This document shows positions 7,791-13,714 of a DNA stretch of 13,863 nt, piece by piece (within the stretch, counting starts at the first letter, position 1; each line of letters opens with the position of its first letter). A program made the translations under genes and the position numbers. Source of the DNA: an uncultured Ignavibacteriota bacterium (GTDB lineage: Bacteria > Bacteroidota > Ignavibacteria > Tepidaquicellales > Tepidaquicellaceae); the NCBI GenBank assembly GCA_937959065.1, contig CALGOI010000023.1, positions 1 to 13,863 of the forward strand. Reading direction: 5' to 3'. The notes below the pieces were generated by a model. That model searched no databases, was not told the origin of the DNA, and was given only the letters and a program-made list of their open reading frames with translations.

Positions 7791-7856
7791 ATGAAAAGAC
7801 CGGAACCCCCGGTTTCTGCACAGCCCCCGAAGGAACCCCCTGTGGGGGCTGATTAA
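7791..7856 (+). other. Proline-rich 21-codon reading frame overlapping alternative hairpins
   Basis: An ATG at 7791 opens a frame that ends in TAA at 7854-7856. It encodes a 21-residue peptide with three proline pairs in the contexts PEPPV, QPPK and KEPPV. The same DNA folds in two exclusive ways: CAGCCCCC (7821-7828) with GGGGGCTG (7844-7851), or CCCCC (7836-7840) with GGGGG (7844-7848) around TGT. A 5-bp hairpin ACCGG/CCGGT (7799-7813) precedes them. This could be a leader peptide with attenuation, or a plain terminator-like element in which C-runs read as proline by chance. No strong ribosome-binding site is seen. Confidence 0.25.
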
Positions 7857-8042
7857 AAAAGGTGTTTGGCTAAAAAGAGTTTTTATTATCGTTCTTTGAG
7901 AAGTATTGAATTAGTTGGAGCCAATTTCGGTTCAGAAGGTAAGCCACGGTAAAAGGTTTTAAGATTTAGCTTAAAAATGTTGTTCCTCCTTTCCTTTTCC
8001 AGCTTACCTTCTTTTTTTTATCTAAATACCCTATCTTTTTAT

Positions 8043-8531
8043 ATGCCTTCTATACGTCTTTCAAAAATTTTACTCGTTGCTGCTGTCGCGTTTAATTTTA
8101 CTCTGATCGCGACCAATAACCTCCTTGATTACGATTCTAATTATAATTTCCTGGGGCATGTCATCAGCATGGATACGACATTTCCGGGAAACTCTCTTAT
8201 GTGGAGATCAATTACTTCACCTGTAACACATACTATACTATATATCCTCGTCATCCTATCAGAATTCACTATCGCCGTACTATTATGGATAGGTGTTTAC
8301 CGGTGTCTTAAAATGCTCAAACGGGGTGCGAATGCATTTAACGCATCTAAGAAAACCGCGATCTGGGGATTAACCCTCAGCCTGTTATTATGGCTCGTTC
8401 CATTTCTTACAATTGGAGGTGAATGGTTCGCAATGTGGCAATCCCACGATTGGAACGGCATTTTTCCTGCCTTAAAATACTTCGCCATTTCCGGAATTGT
8501 TCTCCTGTATCTCAATATGAAAGACGAATAA
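8043..8531 (+). CDS. DUF2165 family small integral membrane protein
   Basis: A 162-aa inner-membrane protein counted from the ATG at 8043. It has about four membrane segments (6-24, 62-84, 106-124, 144-158) and the family signatures NNLLDYDSN (25-33), SMDTTFPGN (42-50), MWRSITSP (53-60) and GGEWFAMWQS (125-134). These match DUF2165 as I know it; the family has no established function. The frame is open upstream to an ATG at 7977, which would add 22 residues (MLFLLSFSSLPSFF...). I prefer 8043 because family members begin shortly before the first membrane helix and the extra stretch comes from a pyrimidine-rich run. It stands between a structured intergenic region and a META-domain lipoprotein gene 81 bases downstream on the same strand. 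Confidence 0.82.
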   Translation: MPSIRLSKILLVAAVAFNFTLIATNNLLDYDSNYNFLGHVISMDTTFPGNSLMWRSITSPVTHTILYILVILSEFTIAVLLWIGVYRCLKMLKRGANAFNASKKTAIWGLTLSLLLWLVPFLTIGGEWFAMWQSHDWNGIFPALKYFAISGIVLLYLNMKDE

Positions 8532-8612
8532 TACATCAGTTTTTCCTTCCAACCATCCTCTCAATATAGTATCTTTTTGTAACTTCCATAAAATTCAATT
8601 AAATCCTTAGCA

Positions 8613-9062
8613 ATGAAAACTACACTAATCGTATTCACTCTGCTTATCGGCGCAATTTATCTCACATCTTGTACGTCATCGGGTTATTCCCCAAAAGAGT
8701 ATGAGCTCAACGGCGTTTGGGTGCTCCAGAATCTTAAAGGGAAAACTGCTACCGACGCTAACTGGCCAAACGGGATTCCATGGATGGAGCTCAAAGTGAA
8801 CAAAACCGAAATGGGCGGTAATACCGGCTGTAACGTAATGGGCGGTAATGTTTATGCGACGGCGGATAAGATATACTTCGGGAACATTATTATGACCAGG
8901 ATGTACTGTGAAGGAGTCGATGAGATCGGCTTTACCGAAGGACTGCAAAGTGCCGGTGCATGGAATATCGAAAACGACCGCTTGTTCCTGACGGATGTAC
9001 CTAACGGTGTAGTGATAGCTGTTTTTCAAAAAGGTAAAATACCGCAAACAGAACCGCAGTAA
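8613..9062 (+). CDS. META-domain (HslJ-like) lipoprotein
   Basis: A 149-aa protein with a lipoprotein signal: hydrophobic core LIVFTLLIGAIY and lipobox LTSC with the lipidated cysteine at residue 20. It should therefore be anchored to a membrane facing the periplasm. The rest is a META domain (DUF306/HslJ type): GVWVLQNLKGK at 34-44, the hallmark GNTGCNVMGG (69-78), TRMYC (95-99), a following acidic FTEGL, and LFLTD near the end. HslJ-like proteins are tied to envelope stress or heat-induced resistance in enterobacteria; the role of this one is not known. Its stop is 18 bases before the TTG start of the TPR gene, which suggests one transcript. Confidence 0.85.
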   Translation: MKTTLIVFTLLIGAIYLTSCTSSGYSPKEYELNGVWVLQNLKGKTATDANWPNGIPWMELKVNKTEMGGNTGCNVMGGNVYATADKIYFGNIIMTRMYCEGVDEIGFTEGLQSAGAWNIENDRLFLTDVPNGVVIAVFQKGKIPQTEPQ

Positions 9063-9080
9063 ATTAAAGGGGGTAAAAAA

Positions 9081-10151
9081 TTGAGAAATCTAATCACAGT
9101 AATTCTGTTTCTGTTTATTGCAGTTAATGCAAATGCACAGATAAAAAACCCGGAGGCAAAGAAATTATACCAACAGGGTATCAAAGAGCATGATAGCGGA
9201 AATTATGAAAAAGCAATCTCGCTTTACGAAGAAGCTCTTGTCATAGAGCCGGGCAACGAATACCTGATCTATGAATTGGGTTACAGCCATAATGCGCTGA
9301 AAAACTATTCAAAGGTGGTATCCCTCATTTCCAAGCAAATCGAAAACGGTAGTGTAACCAGGGCTGATATGTATGTTCTTCTGGGAAACACCTACGACAT
9401 GATGAATGATCCCGGCAGATCCATTGAAACCTATAAAGAAGGACTCAGCAAATTCCCTAATTCAGGTTTAATGTATTATAACTATGGGATAACGCTGGCA
9501 AAGCAAAAAGAATTCGATGAAGCCCTGGAGAAATTTGAAAAAGGAATTGCAGTCGATCCGTCATATCCCAGTAATTTTTACATGGCATCAAAACTCCTTG
9601 CAAATTCAAATGAATCCGTCTGGATGGTGCTCTACGGGGAGATGTACATTAACTTGATTCCCGACAACGACAGGTCAGCAGAACTCAGCAAAATGATTTA
9701 TAATTTTTATGCTGACAGGATCAGAAAAAACGACACCACTTACACCGTAACAATTAATCCAATGACCCTTATGAGCGGCAAGGACGGTGAAATGAGCCTG
9801 CATTCAAGGTATGAAATGAACTGCTTCCTCGGCGTACTTGCGATTAAAGAATACGGCGATAACCTGGATGGATTTGCGCATTTGAGGGATGTCATCACCA
9901 CTCTCTGGACAGAAAAAAATGAACCGCAATACAGGAATATATTATTCGACCGTCAGAAAAAGCTGATGGATTTTAATCCTGAATACCTTACCGCTTATAA
10001 TTACTTAATACTCGCTTATGCAGATCCTGAAAGATTCAATGCCTGGTATGAGAAAAATAAAACCGTGTTCGATGAATTTGCGAAATGGTTCGCCGATAAT
10101 CCGATTAACTTTAATTCAGGTGTAAAGTACTATCGTCAGCAGTACGATTAA
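9081..10151 (+). CDS. Periplasmic tetratricopeptide repeat protein (TTG start)
   Basis: A 356-aa protein with a signal peptide (RNLITVILFLFIAVNANAQ, cleavage after about residue 19). Four TPR-like units follow: about 23-56 (EHDSGNYEKAISLYEEALVIEPG), 57-90, 94-127 (LLGNTYDMMNDPGRSIETYKEGL) and 129-161 (YNYGITLAKQKEFDEALEKFEKGI). The C-terminal half (about 165-356) is helical and Tyr-rich and has no named domain that I recognise. TPR proteins usually serve as scaffolds for protein complexes; the partner is unknown. The start is TTG at 9081, chosen because a strong Shine-Dalgarno AAAGGGGGT (9066-9074) sits just upstream and the reading gives a complete signal peptide. It follows the META lipoprotein gene by 18 bases. 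Its TAA (10149-10151) directly abuts the stop of the convergent VOC gene. Confidence 0.85.
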   Translation: MRNLITVILFLFIAVNANAQIKNPEAKKLYQQGIKEHDSGNYEKAISLYEEALVIEPGNEYLIYELGYSHNALKNYSKVVSLISKQIENGSVTRADMYVLLGNTYDMMNDPGRSIETYKEGLSKFPNSGLMYYNYGITLAKQKEFDEALEKFEKGIAVDPSYPSNFYMASKLLANSNESVWMVLYGEMYINLIPDNDRSAELSKMIYNFYADRIRKNDTTYTVTINPMTLMSGKDGEMSLHSRYEMNCFLGVLAIKEYGDNLDGFAHLRDVITTLWTEKNEPQYRNILFDRQKKLMDFNPEYLTAYNYLILAYADPERFNAWYEKNKTVFDEFAKWFADNPINFNSGVKYYRQQYD

Positions 10152-10646
10152 TCATTTATCCAGCTCGCCCAGGAGATCGTCCAGGTCGAGCGGGTGAGTG
10201 TACATATCTATCGAACCGTCGGGTTTATGGGGCCAGTCTTTTTCGGGGCGGTCCCAGTACAGCTCGACTCCGTTACGGTCGGGGTCATTCAGGTATAGCG
10301 CTTCAGATACACCGTGATCAGACGCTCCCGTAAGCGGATAGTCCGCGTCGATAAGTCTCTTCAATGCAACAGCAAGGTCCCTGCGAGAGGGATAAAGTAT
10401 GGCTGTGTGGAAAAGTCCCGCACTTCGCGCCGGCGCAGGAGGCGCATTCTTACTTAGCCAGGTATTAAGCCCGATGTGATGGTGATATCCACCTGCGGAA
10501 ATAAAAGCCGCGTCCTCCCCGTAAGTCGTAGTCAGCTCGAAACCCAGCAGTCCGACATAAAAATCGAGCGCCCTCTGCAGATCCGCCACCTTAAGGTGTA
10601 CGTGCCCGATACGGGTATTGGGTGGGATTGTGTATTTGCTATCCAT
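10152..10646 (-). CDS. VOC superfamily (glyoxalase/extradiol dioxygenase-like) protein
   Basis: A 164-aa cytosolic protein of the vicinal oxygen chelate fold. The first beta-alpha-beta-beta-beta module begins IGHVHLKVADLQRALDFYVG with LGFEL (His15 and His17 near the first metal position). The second module has LFHTAILYPS (His80), DHGVSEALYLNDPDRNG and VELYWDRP (Glu128). His and Glu at these positions suit a divalent metal site, so an enzyme (lyase, isomerase, dioxygenase or resistance-type) is likely, but the substrate cannot be told. It resembles the N-terminal half of CatE-type extradiol dioxygenases. The gene is richer in GC than its surroundings (about 60% in the line 10381-10440), which may reflect different codon use or transfer. 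It is transcribed towards the TPR gene and the stops touch. Confidence 0.87.
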   Translation of the reverse strand: MDSKYTIPPNTRIGHVHLKVADLQRALDFYVGLLGFELTTTYGEDAAFISAGGYHHHIGLNTWLSKNAPPAPARSAGLFHTAILYPSRRDLAVALKRLIDADYPLTGASDHGVSEALYLNDPDRNGVELYWDRPEKDWPHKPDGSIDMYTHPLDLDDLLGELDK

Positions 10647-10800
10647 TTGTAAAACTTGTTGCTTATAATGTAGAGTGTTTTTACCAAAGTTTATACAGAA
10701 AACGTATTAAGTCAGAAATCCACGTTTGTTTTTATAAGAGTTTGTTTTGGCAGTGGGTATTTTTGAATTTTTTCTTTCTTTCCCTTTTTAAAAAAAATTT

Positions 10801-10842
10801 AACCACAAAGACACAAAGGTCACGAAGATACACGAAGGAAAG
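10801..10842. repeat. Short-period CACAAAG/CACGAAG repeat
   Basis: Four imperfect copies follow one another at a 7- to 10-base period: CCACAAAGA, CACAAAGGT, CACGAAGATA and CACGAAGGAA. Strings of this type (ACCACAAAGACACAAAGG and similar) recur between genes in many environmental genomes and often yield spurious frames with TTKTQR-like peptides. That comes from memory; the repeat structure itself is seen directly. It is preceded by A/T runs and may be a dispersed repeat or the remnant of one. Confidence 0.6.
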
Positions 10843-11030
10843 AAGTACCTTCCTCAAATCAATTATCAAAGAACAGTAGCAAATGTAAAGAAAGCGGATG
10901 AATGAAAAAAGGAAAAGAGGGTCATATGCGCATGTATCACCGATTGTGGTTTAAGTAGGTGGAAAACTGAATTTTATTTTTTAGGGTTTTTGACTCTTTG
11001 CTTACACTGAAAAGGGAAAAGAGGTGTTTC

Positions 11031-11052
11031 CCGTTGGTGACAACACCAACGG
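11031..11052. terminator. Strong hairpin after the restriction-modification operon
   Basis: CCGTTGGTG (11031-11039), loop ACAA, CACCAACGG (11044-11052): a perfect 9-bp stem. It begins 20 bases past the stop of the last methyltransferase gene (11073, minus strand), where a terminator is expected. No clean U-run follows on the minus strand (GGGAAACACCTCTTTT), so the efficiency is uncertain. Confidence 0.5.
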
Positions 11053-11072
11053 CGGGCGTGGAGAAAAAGAAT

Positions 11073-11861
11073 TTATTGTTTTCTGCTCCACTTAAGGCGT
11101 GAGAGGTCTTCGTCGTCTTTTGGCTTACGGAATACGAAAAGATGTTCGTGCATAATGAGATAAAACTTCATTTCTTTTGCCTTATTCTCCCAGCGTTTAG
11201 AGTAAGTGCAGTTGTACTGCCCCTTAATAATCTGCTCCTTTAAGACAAAGCCGGATTCGAGGAATTTTTGAAGCACATAGTAGGAAAGAGGAATGTAATG
11301 CTTTGCTTTTCGTGTATCCCCCATTAGTATAGCGCAGTATTTATCTTTTTTCAAAACACGAAATAACTCACCAGCAACCTTACCTATTTCATCCATGAAC
11401 TTTCCGATGTTACTGATATTGGAAAGGTCTTCCTCAATCTGCCCGTCCGAGTAAGTCACGATATTAAGATAAGGCGGGTGTGTAATGATTAAATCGATTG
11501 ATTCGTCTTTGAGCATCGACAGGTCCCGCGCGTCACCCTGTACAACTTTCTGCTTACTTTTGCTTTTAAAATCAAAATCCAGAGCTTTCCGGGTAAGTTC
11601 GACTGCATTAGGATTAATGTCTATTCCCAGCGCATTCCGGTGGAGAAGCTTTGCTTCGATGAGCGTAGTACCCGAACCAACCATAGGATCAAGAATATAA
11701 TCTCCTTCCTCAGAGTACATCTCAAGCAGGTTACGCGGAATTTGCGGAGCAAAATTACCGCGGTATTTTGGATTATGTGTAGCCCAGTTCCCTCTCTCAG
11801 GAAAAGCCCATGAGGTGGTAATTTCAGGTTTAAAGTCGTCGGGTTGGAGTTTGTTATTCAC
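11073..11861 (-). CDS. Second DNA methyltransferase of the GATC restriction-modification operon (motif I then THPPY)
   Basis: A 262-aa SAM-dependent DNA methyltransferase. Motif I is DPMVGSGTT (58-66), followed by ALGIDINPNA (77-86). The catalytic motif IV is THPPY (127-131), in the place of the usual SPPY or DPPY. The N-terminal WATHNPKYRGNFAPQIP and C-terminal HEHLFVFRKPK (238-248) are typical of a group annotated as site-specific N4-cytosine or N6-adenine methyltransferases. The motif order (I before IV) differs from the beta-class DpnA/MboC-type second enzymes. Whether it modifies cytosine or adenine, and at which site, is open; the operon context suggests protection at or near GATC. The start is GTG (11861-11859), because an in-frame TAA precedes it directly; the 8-base GTGAATAA overlaps the end of the endonuclease gene. 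Its GC (43% in two sampled 60-base lines) is higher than that of the two upstream genes. Confidence 0.85.
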   Translation of the reverse strand: MNNKLQPDDFKPEITTSWAFPERGNWATHNPKYRGNFAPQIPRNLLEMYSEEGDYILDPMVGSGTTLIEAKLLHRNALGIDINPNAVELTRKALDFDFKSKSKQKVVQGDARDLSMLKDESIDLIITHPPYLNIVTYSDGQIEEDLSNISNIGKFMDEIGKVAGELFRVLKKDKYCAILMGDTRKAKHYIPLSYYVLQKFLESGFVLKEQIIKGQYNCTYSKRWENKAKEMKFYLIMHEHLFVFRKPKDDEDLSRLKWSRKQ

Positions 11862-12720
11862 TTAACATTCTTTCCAGCTCACCTTCAGAGAGCATTTTTA
11901 AATTTAAAATTTGTCCGTTGTTGTGATTATAGGTTTCTTCAAGAGGTCTTTTAGTACTTAACCAACCTAAGCCATCTGTAATCCATATGAATTTGTAACC
12001 TTGATTTTCAACTAGATTAAACACTTCTATATATTCTCCAGCTGTTGCTTTTAGTTTAGAACCACCACCACTATAATAATTAACCTCAAGGAAAAATAAT
12101 TTTTTATCAATCTTATCATTTATTACAAAATCAAATCTCCTGCTAGATTTGTCAATTTTTATATCAATTCCAAATTCTGATTTGATTTTTGCTTTATTTG
12201 CCTGTGAAGTATACGAATATCTGGATTTGTCAAGCTTATCCAAATGACCATCAATGATTCTCTCCATCAAAGTTCCTGTTCTATTTTTCCTGCCATTAGT
12301 ATCCATCCCAACCTCAATCCCAAAAACATAATCTACCAAGTTTTTTATCTTCTCTTCACTAAACAACCTTTCCAATCCAGTTTGTTTAAAGAATTTGTAG
12401 CAAATTTCTATCTCATCCTCATTAATTTCATCATAATCAAAAACACAATTAAAGTTTTCTCCATTTTCATCTAATAAAATTAATCCATCAGAATCTCTGA
12501 TAGCAAGTAATATTGGAAATGTTGAAATTACTTCAGGATATTCTCCTACAAGAGATACAAATTCTTCTTTTATGTTTTCTTTACCAATTAAATAATTAAG
12601 AATATTTAATTGCTTCTCAACTTTGGAAACATTTATGTCAATTTTATTCCAATTAACAAAAAATTCGAAAGTGAGAATGGTATCTTTGAGTGTGCTTATT
12701 AATTCTTCAAATGTTCTCAT
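11854..12720 (-). CDS. Type II restriction endonuclease, DpnII/MboI family (GATC)
   Basis: A 288-aa nuclease. The segment GMDTNGRKNRTG (138-149), preceded by LVDYV.GIEV, matches DpnII/MboI endonucleases as I remember them, as do the N-terminal LNYLIGKENIKEEF and the C-terminal WITDGLGW (246-253). The probable PD-(D/E)XK-type catalytic core is RRFDFVI (Asp197) followed by FLEVNYYSGGGSK (Glu212, with Asn214 in the usual lysine position, as in the relatives). Enzymes of this family cut before unmethylated GATC. The length is the normal full size and no frameshift is seen, so it is likely active. It lies between two methyltransferase genes: its ATG overlaps the end of the Dam-like gene by 14 bases and its TAA overlaps the start of the second methyltransferase by 8. 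It is AT-rich, which is usual for mobile restriction systems. Confidence 0.93.
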   Translation of the reverse strand: MRTFEELISTLKDTILTFEFFVNWNKIDINVSKVEKQLNILNYLIGKENIKEEFVSLVGEYPEVISTFPILLAIRDSDGLILLDENGENFNCVFDYDEINEDEIEICYKFFKQTGLERLFSEEKIKNLVDYVFGIEVGMDTNGRKNRTGTLMERIIDGHLDKLDKSRYSYTSQANKAKIKSEFGIDIKIDKSSRRFDFVINDKIDKKLFFLEVNYYSGGGSKLKATAGEYIEVFNLVENQGYKFIWITDGLGWLSTKRPLEETYNHNNGQILNLKMLSEGELERMLSE

Positions 12721-13645
12721 AATTTATAATAATTAATTCTCTTATCACACCTCTCTTTTCTTTCATACTATTGATCATTCTACTTGCATTTACGGGAACA
12801 ATTTTAAATTCAGGGTGATTATAATTATCCGGGAAAAAAGTGTCATCAGGATTTACATTTGTTGGATCTGAGTTGCTTAGCATTAATTTAGCTCCCGAAT
12901 TGTGCAACTCCCCAAAAAACTCAGCCAGTTCTTCCTGCTCTTTTCTTCCAAAACTTTCCTTAGAATAAGAAGTAAAATGTGAAGTTTCACTTATTGGAAG
13001 ATAGGGAGGGTCGAAGTAAACAAAGGTATCACTATCCGCGTATTTTTGACTTACGGTATAATCAGCCCATTCAATAATAGTGTCCTCCAATAAATTGCTG
13101 ACTTCACGTAAATTTTCTTCATCACAAATTGTAGGATTCTTGTATCTGCCTATAGGTACATTAAATTCGCCTTTTGAATTCACTCTAAACAAACCATTAA
13201 AGCATGTTCTGTTTAAAAAAATAGTCTGAGCAGTTCTTTCAACCCAATCATCAGAAAAATTTTTATAATCGAAACCAATTAATTTTTCATTATATCTTTT
13301 TCTAACCCCATAATATCTTTTTATTTGGTCATCCTTGTTCAGAGAGTGATATTCTTTTTGGTATTCATTTAAAAGGTTGACTAAAGAATCTACATCTTCC
13401 TTAATTGTTTTATACGAAAGGATTAAATCAGCATTTACATCAGAAATGTAAAACTCATTAACATCGTATTTTGAAGCAATATGAAAAAAAACAGCCCCAC
13501 TACCTACGAAAGGTTCTATGTATTTATCAATCTTTCCCTCTTTTAGTTCGCTTGGAAAGAAATTCTCATATTGGGATAATAATTGTCTTTTACCTCCGGC
13601 CCATTTCAGGAAAGGTTTTGCTTTTGTTACAGTTAAATCTTGCAT
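12707..13645 (-). CDS. Dam/DpnM-family adenine-N6 DNA methyltransferase (GATC)
   Basis: A 312-aa alpha-class methyltransferase. SAM-binding motifs come first: FLKWAGGKRQLL (12-23) and EPFVGSGAVFF (44-54). The target-recognition part follows with LNRTCFNGLFRVNSKG and FNVPIGRYKNP (about 144-171). The catalytic motif IV is DPPY (212-215), continuing LPISETSHFTSYSKE. These match Dam and M.DpnII/MboA, which methylate adenine in GATC, so this enzyme should protect host DNA from the endonuclease coded next. It is the first gene of the operon, so it would be made before the nuclease. The stop TGA overlaps the nuclease start by 14 bases. The gene is very AT-rich (20% GC in the line 13261-13320), unlike its aldo/keto reductase neighbour, which points to acquisition by transfer. 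The start ATG at 13645 has no obvious Shine-Dalgarno. No controller (C) protein gene is seen beside it. Confidence 0.94.
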   Translation of the reverse strand: MQDLTVTKAKPFLKWAGGKRQLLSQYENFFPSELKEGKIDKYIEPFVGSGAVFFHIASKYDVNEFYISDVNADLILSYKTIKEDVDSLVNLLNEYQKEYHSLNKDDQIKRYYGVRKRYNEKLIGFDYKNFSDDWVERTAQTIFLNRTCFNGLFRVNSKGEFNVPIGRYKNPTICDEENLREVSNLLEDTIIEWADYTVSQKYADSDTFVYFDPPYLPISETSHFTSYSKESFGRKEQEELAEFFGELHNSGAKLMLSNSDPTNVNPDDTFFPDNYNHPEFKIVPVNASRMINSMKEKRGVIRELIIINYENI

Positions 13646-13693
13646 AAAATCAATAAAATTTGGAATGATAAATGAATTTAATAAAAAGTATTA

Positions 13694-13714
13694 CAAACTA
13701 CAGTTTAAAACTAC
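13694..13714. promoter_or_regulatory. Repeat upstream of the restriction-modification operon
   Basis: AAACTAC occurs twice (13695-13701 and 13708-13714), and AGTTT-A-AAACT (13702-13712) forms a small palindrome between and over them. The site lies 50-70 bases before the first methyltransferase start, where an operator or promoter of the operon would be, and touches the stop of the aldo/keto reductase gene. The motif is short and AT-rich, so it may be chance. Confidence 0.22.

Larger units (their letters stand above)
7696..8042. other. Structured 347-base intergenic region
   Basis: Between the large LamG gene and the DUF2165 gene (taking its start at 8043) lie three hairpin candidates (7717-7750, 7799-7813, 7821-7851) and a 21-codon proline-rich reading frame (7791-7856), described separately. 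The remainder, 7857-8042, is AT-rich with pyrimidine runs; I see no convincing promoter, riboswitch or RNA gene in it. Confidence 0.5.
10647..11072. other. 426-base intergenic region with repeat and hairpin
   Basis: AT-rich non-coding stretch between the VOC gene start and the end of the restriction-modification operon. It holds poly-T and poly-A runs near 10781-10800, a CACAAAG/CACGAAG repeat at 10801-10842 and a 9-bp hairpin at 11031-11052. An 85-codon plus-strand frame (10622-10879) reads through the repeat and is very probably not a gene. I see no tRNA or small RNA signature. Confidence 0.6.

Noticed and set aside
7857..7976. Riboswitch-like GGTAAGCCACGG string before the DUF2165 gene
   Set aside because: It faintly recalls a cobalamin-type box, but the surrounding conserved elements and helices are absent.
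7977..8042. Upstream ATG extension of the DUF2165 gene by 22 codons
   Set aside because: The extension comes from a pyrimidine-rich run and makes an extra hydrophobic stretch not expected in the family; the ATG at 8043 fits better. Not excluded.
8676..9047. 123-codon minus-strand frame opposite the META lipoprotein
   Set aside because: The plus-strand frame has a lipobox and META motifs; the reverse frame has none.
10622..10879. 85-codon plus-strand frame reading through the CACAAAG repeat
   Set aside because: Its start lies inside the VOC gene on the other strand, the peptide has TTKTQRSRRYTKE from the repeat, and no ribosome-binding site or family pattern is seen. Frames of this kind commonly arise from this repeat.
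10920..10935. ATGCGCAT palindrome
   Set aside because: An eight-base palindrome without extension or a second copy; expected by chance in a window of this size.
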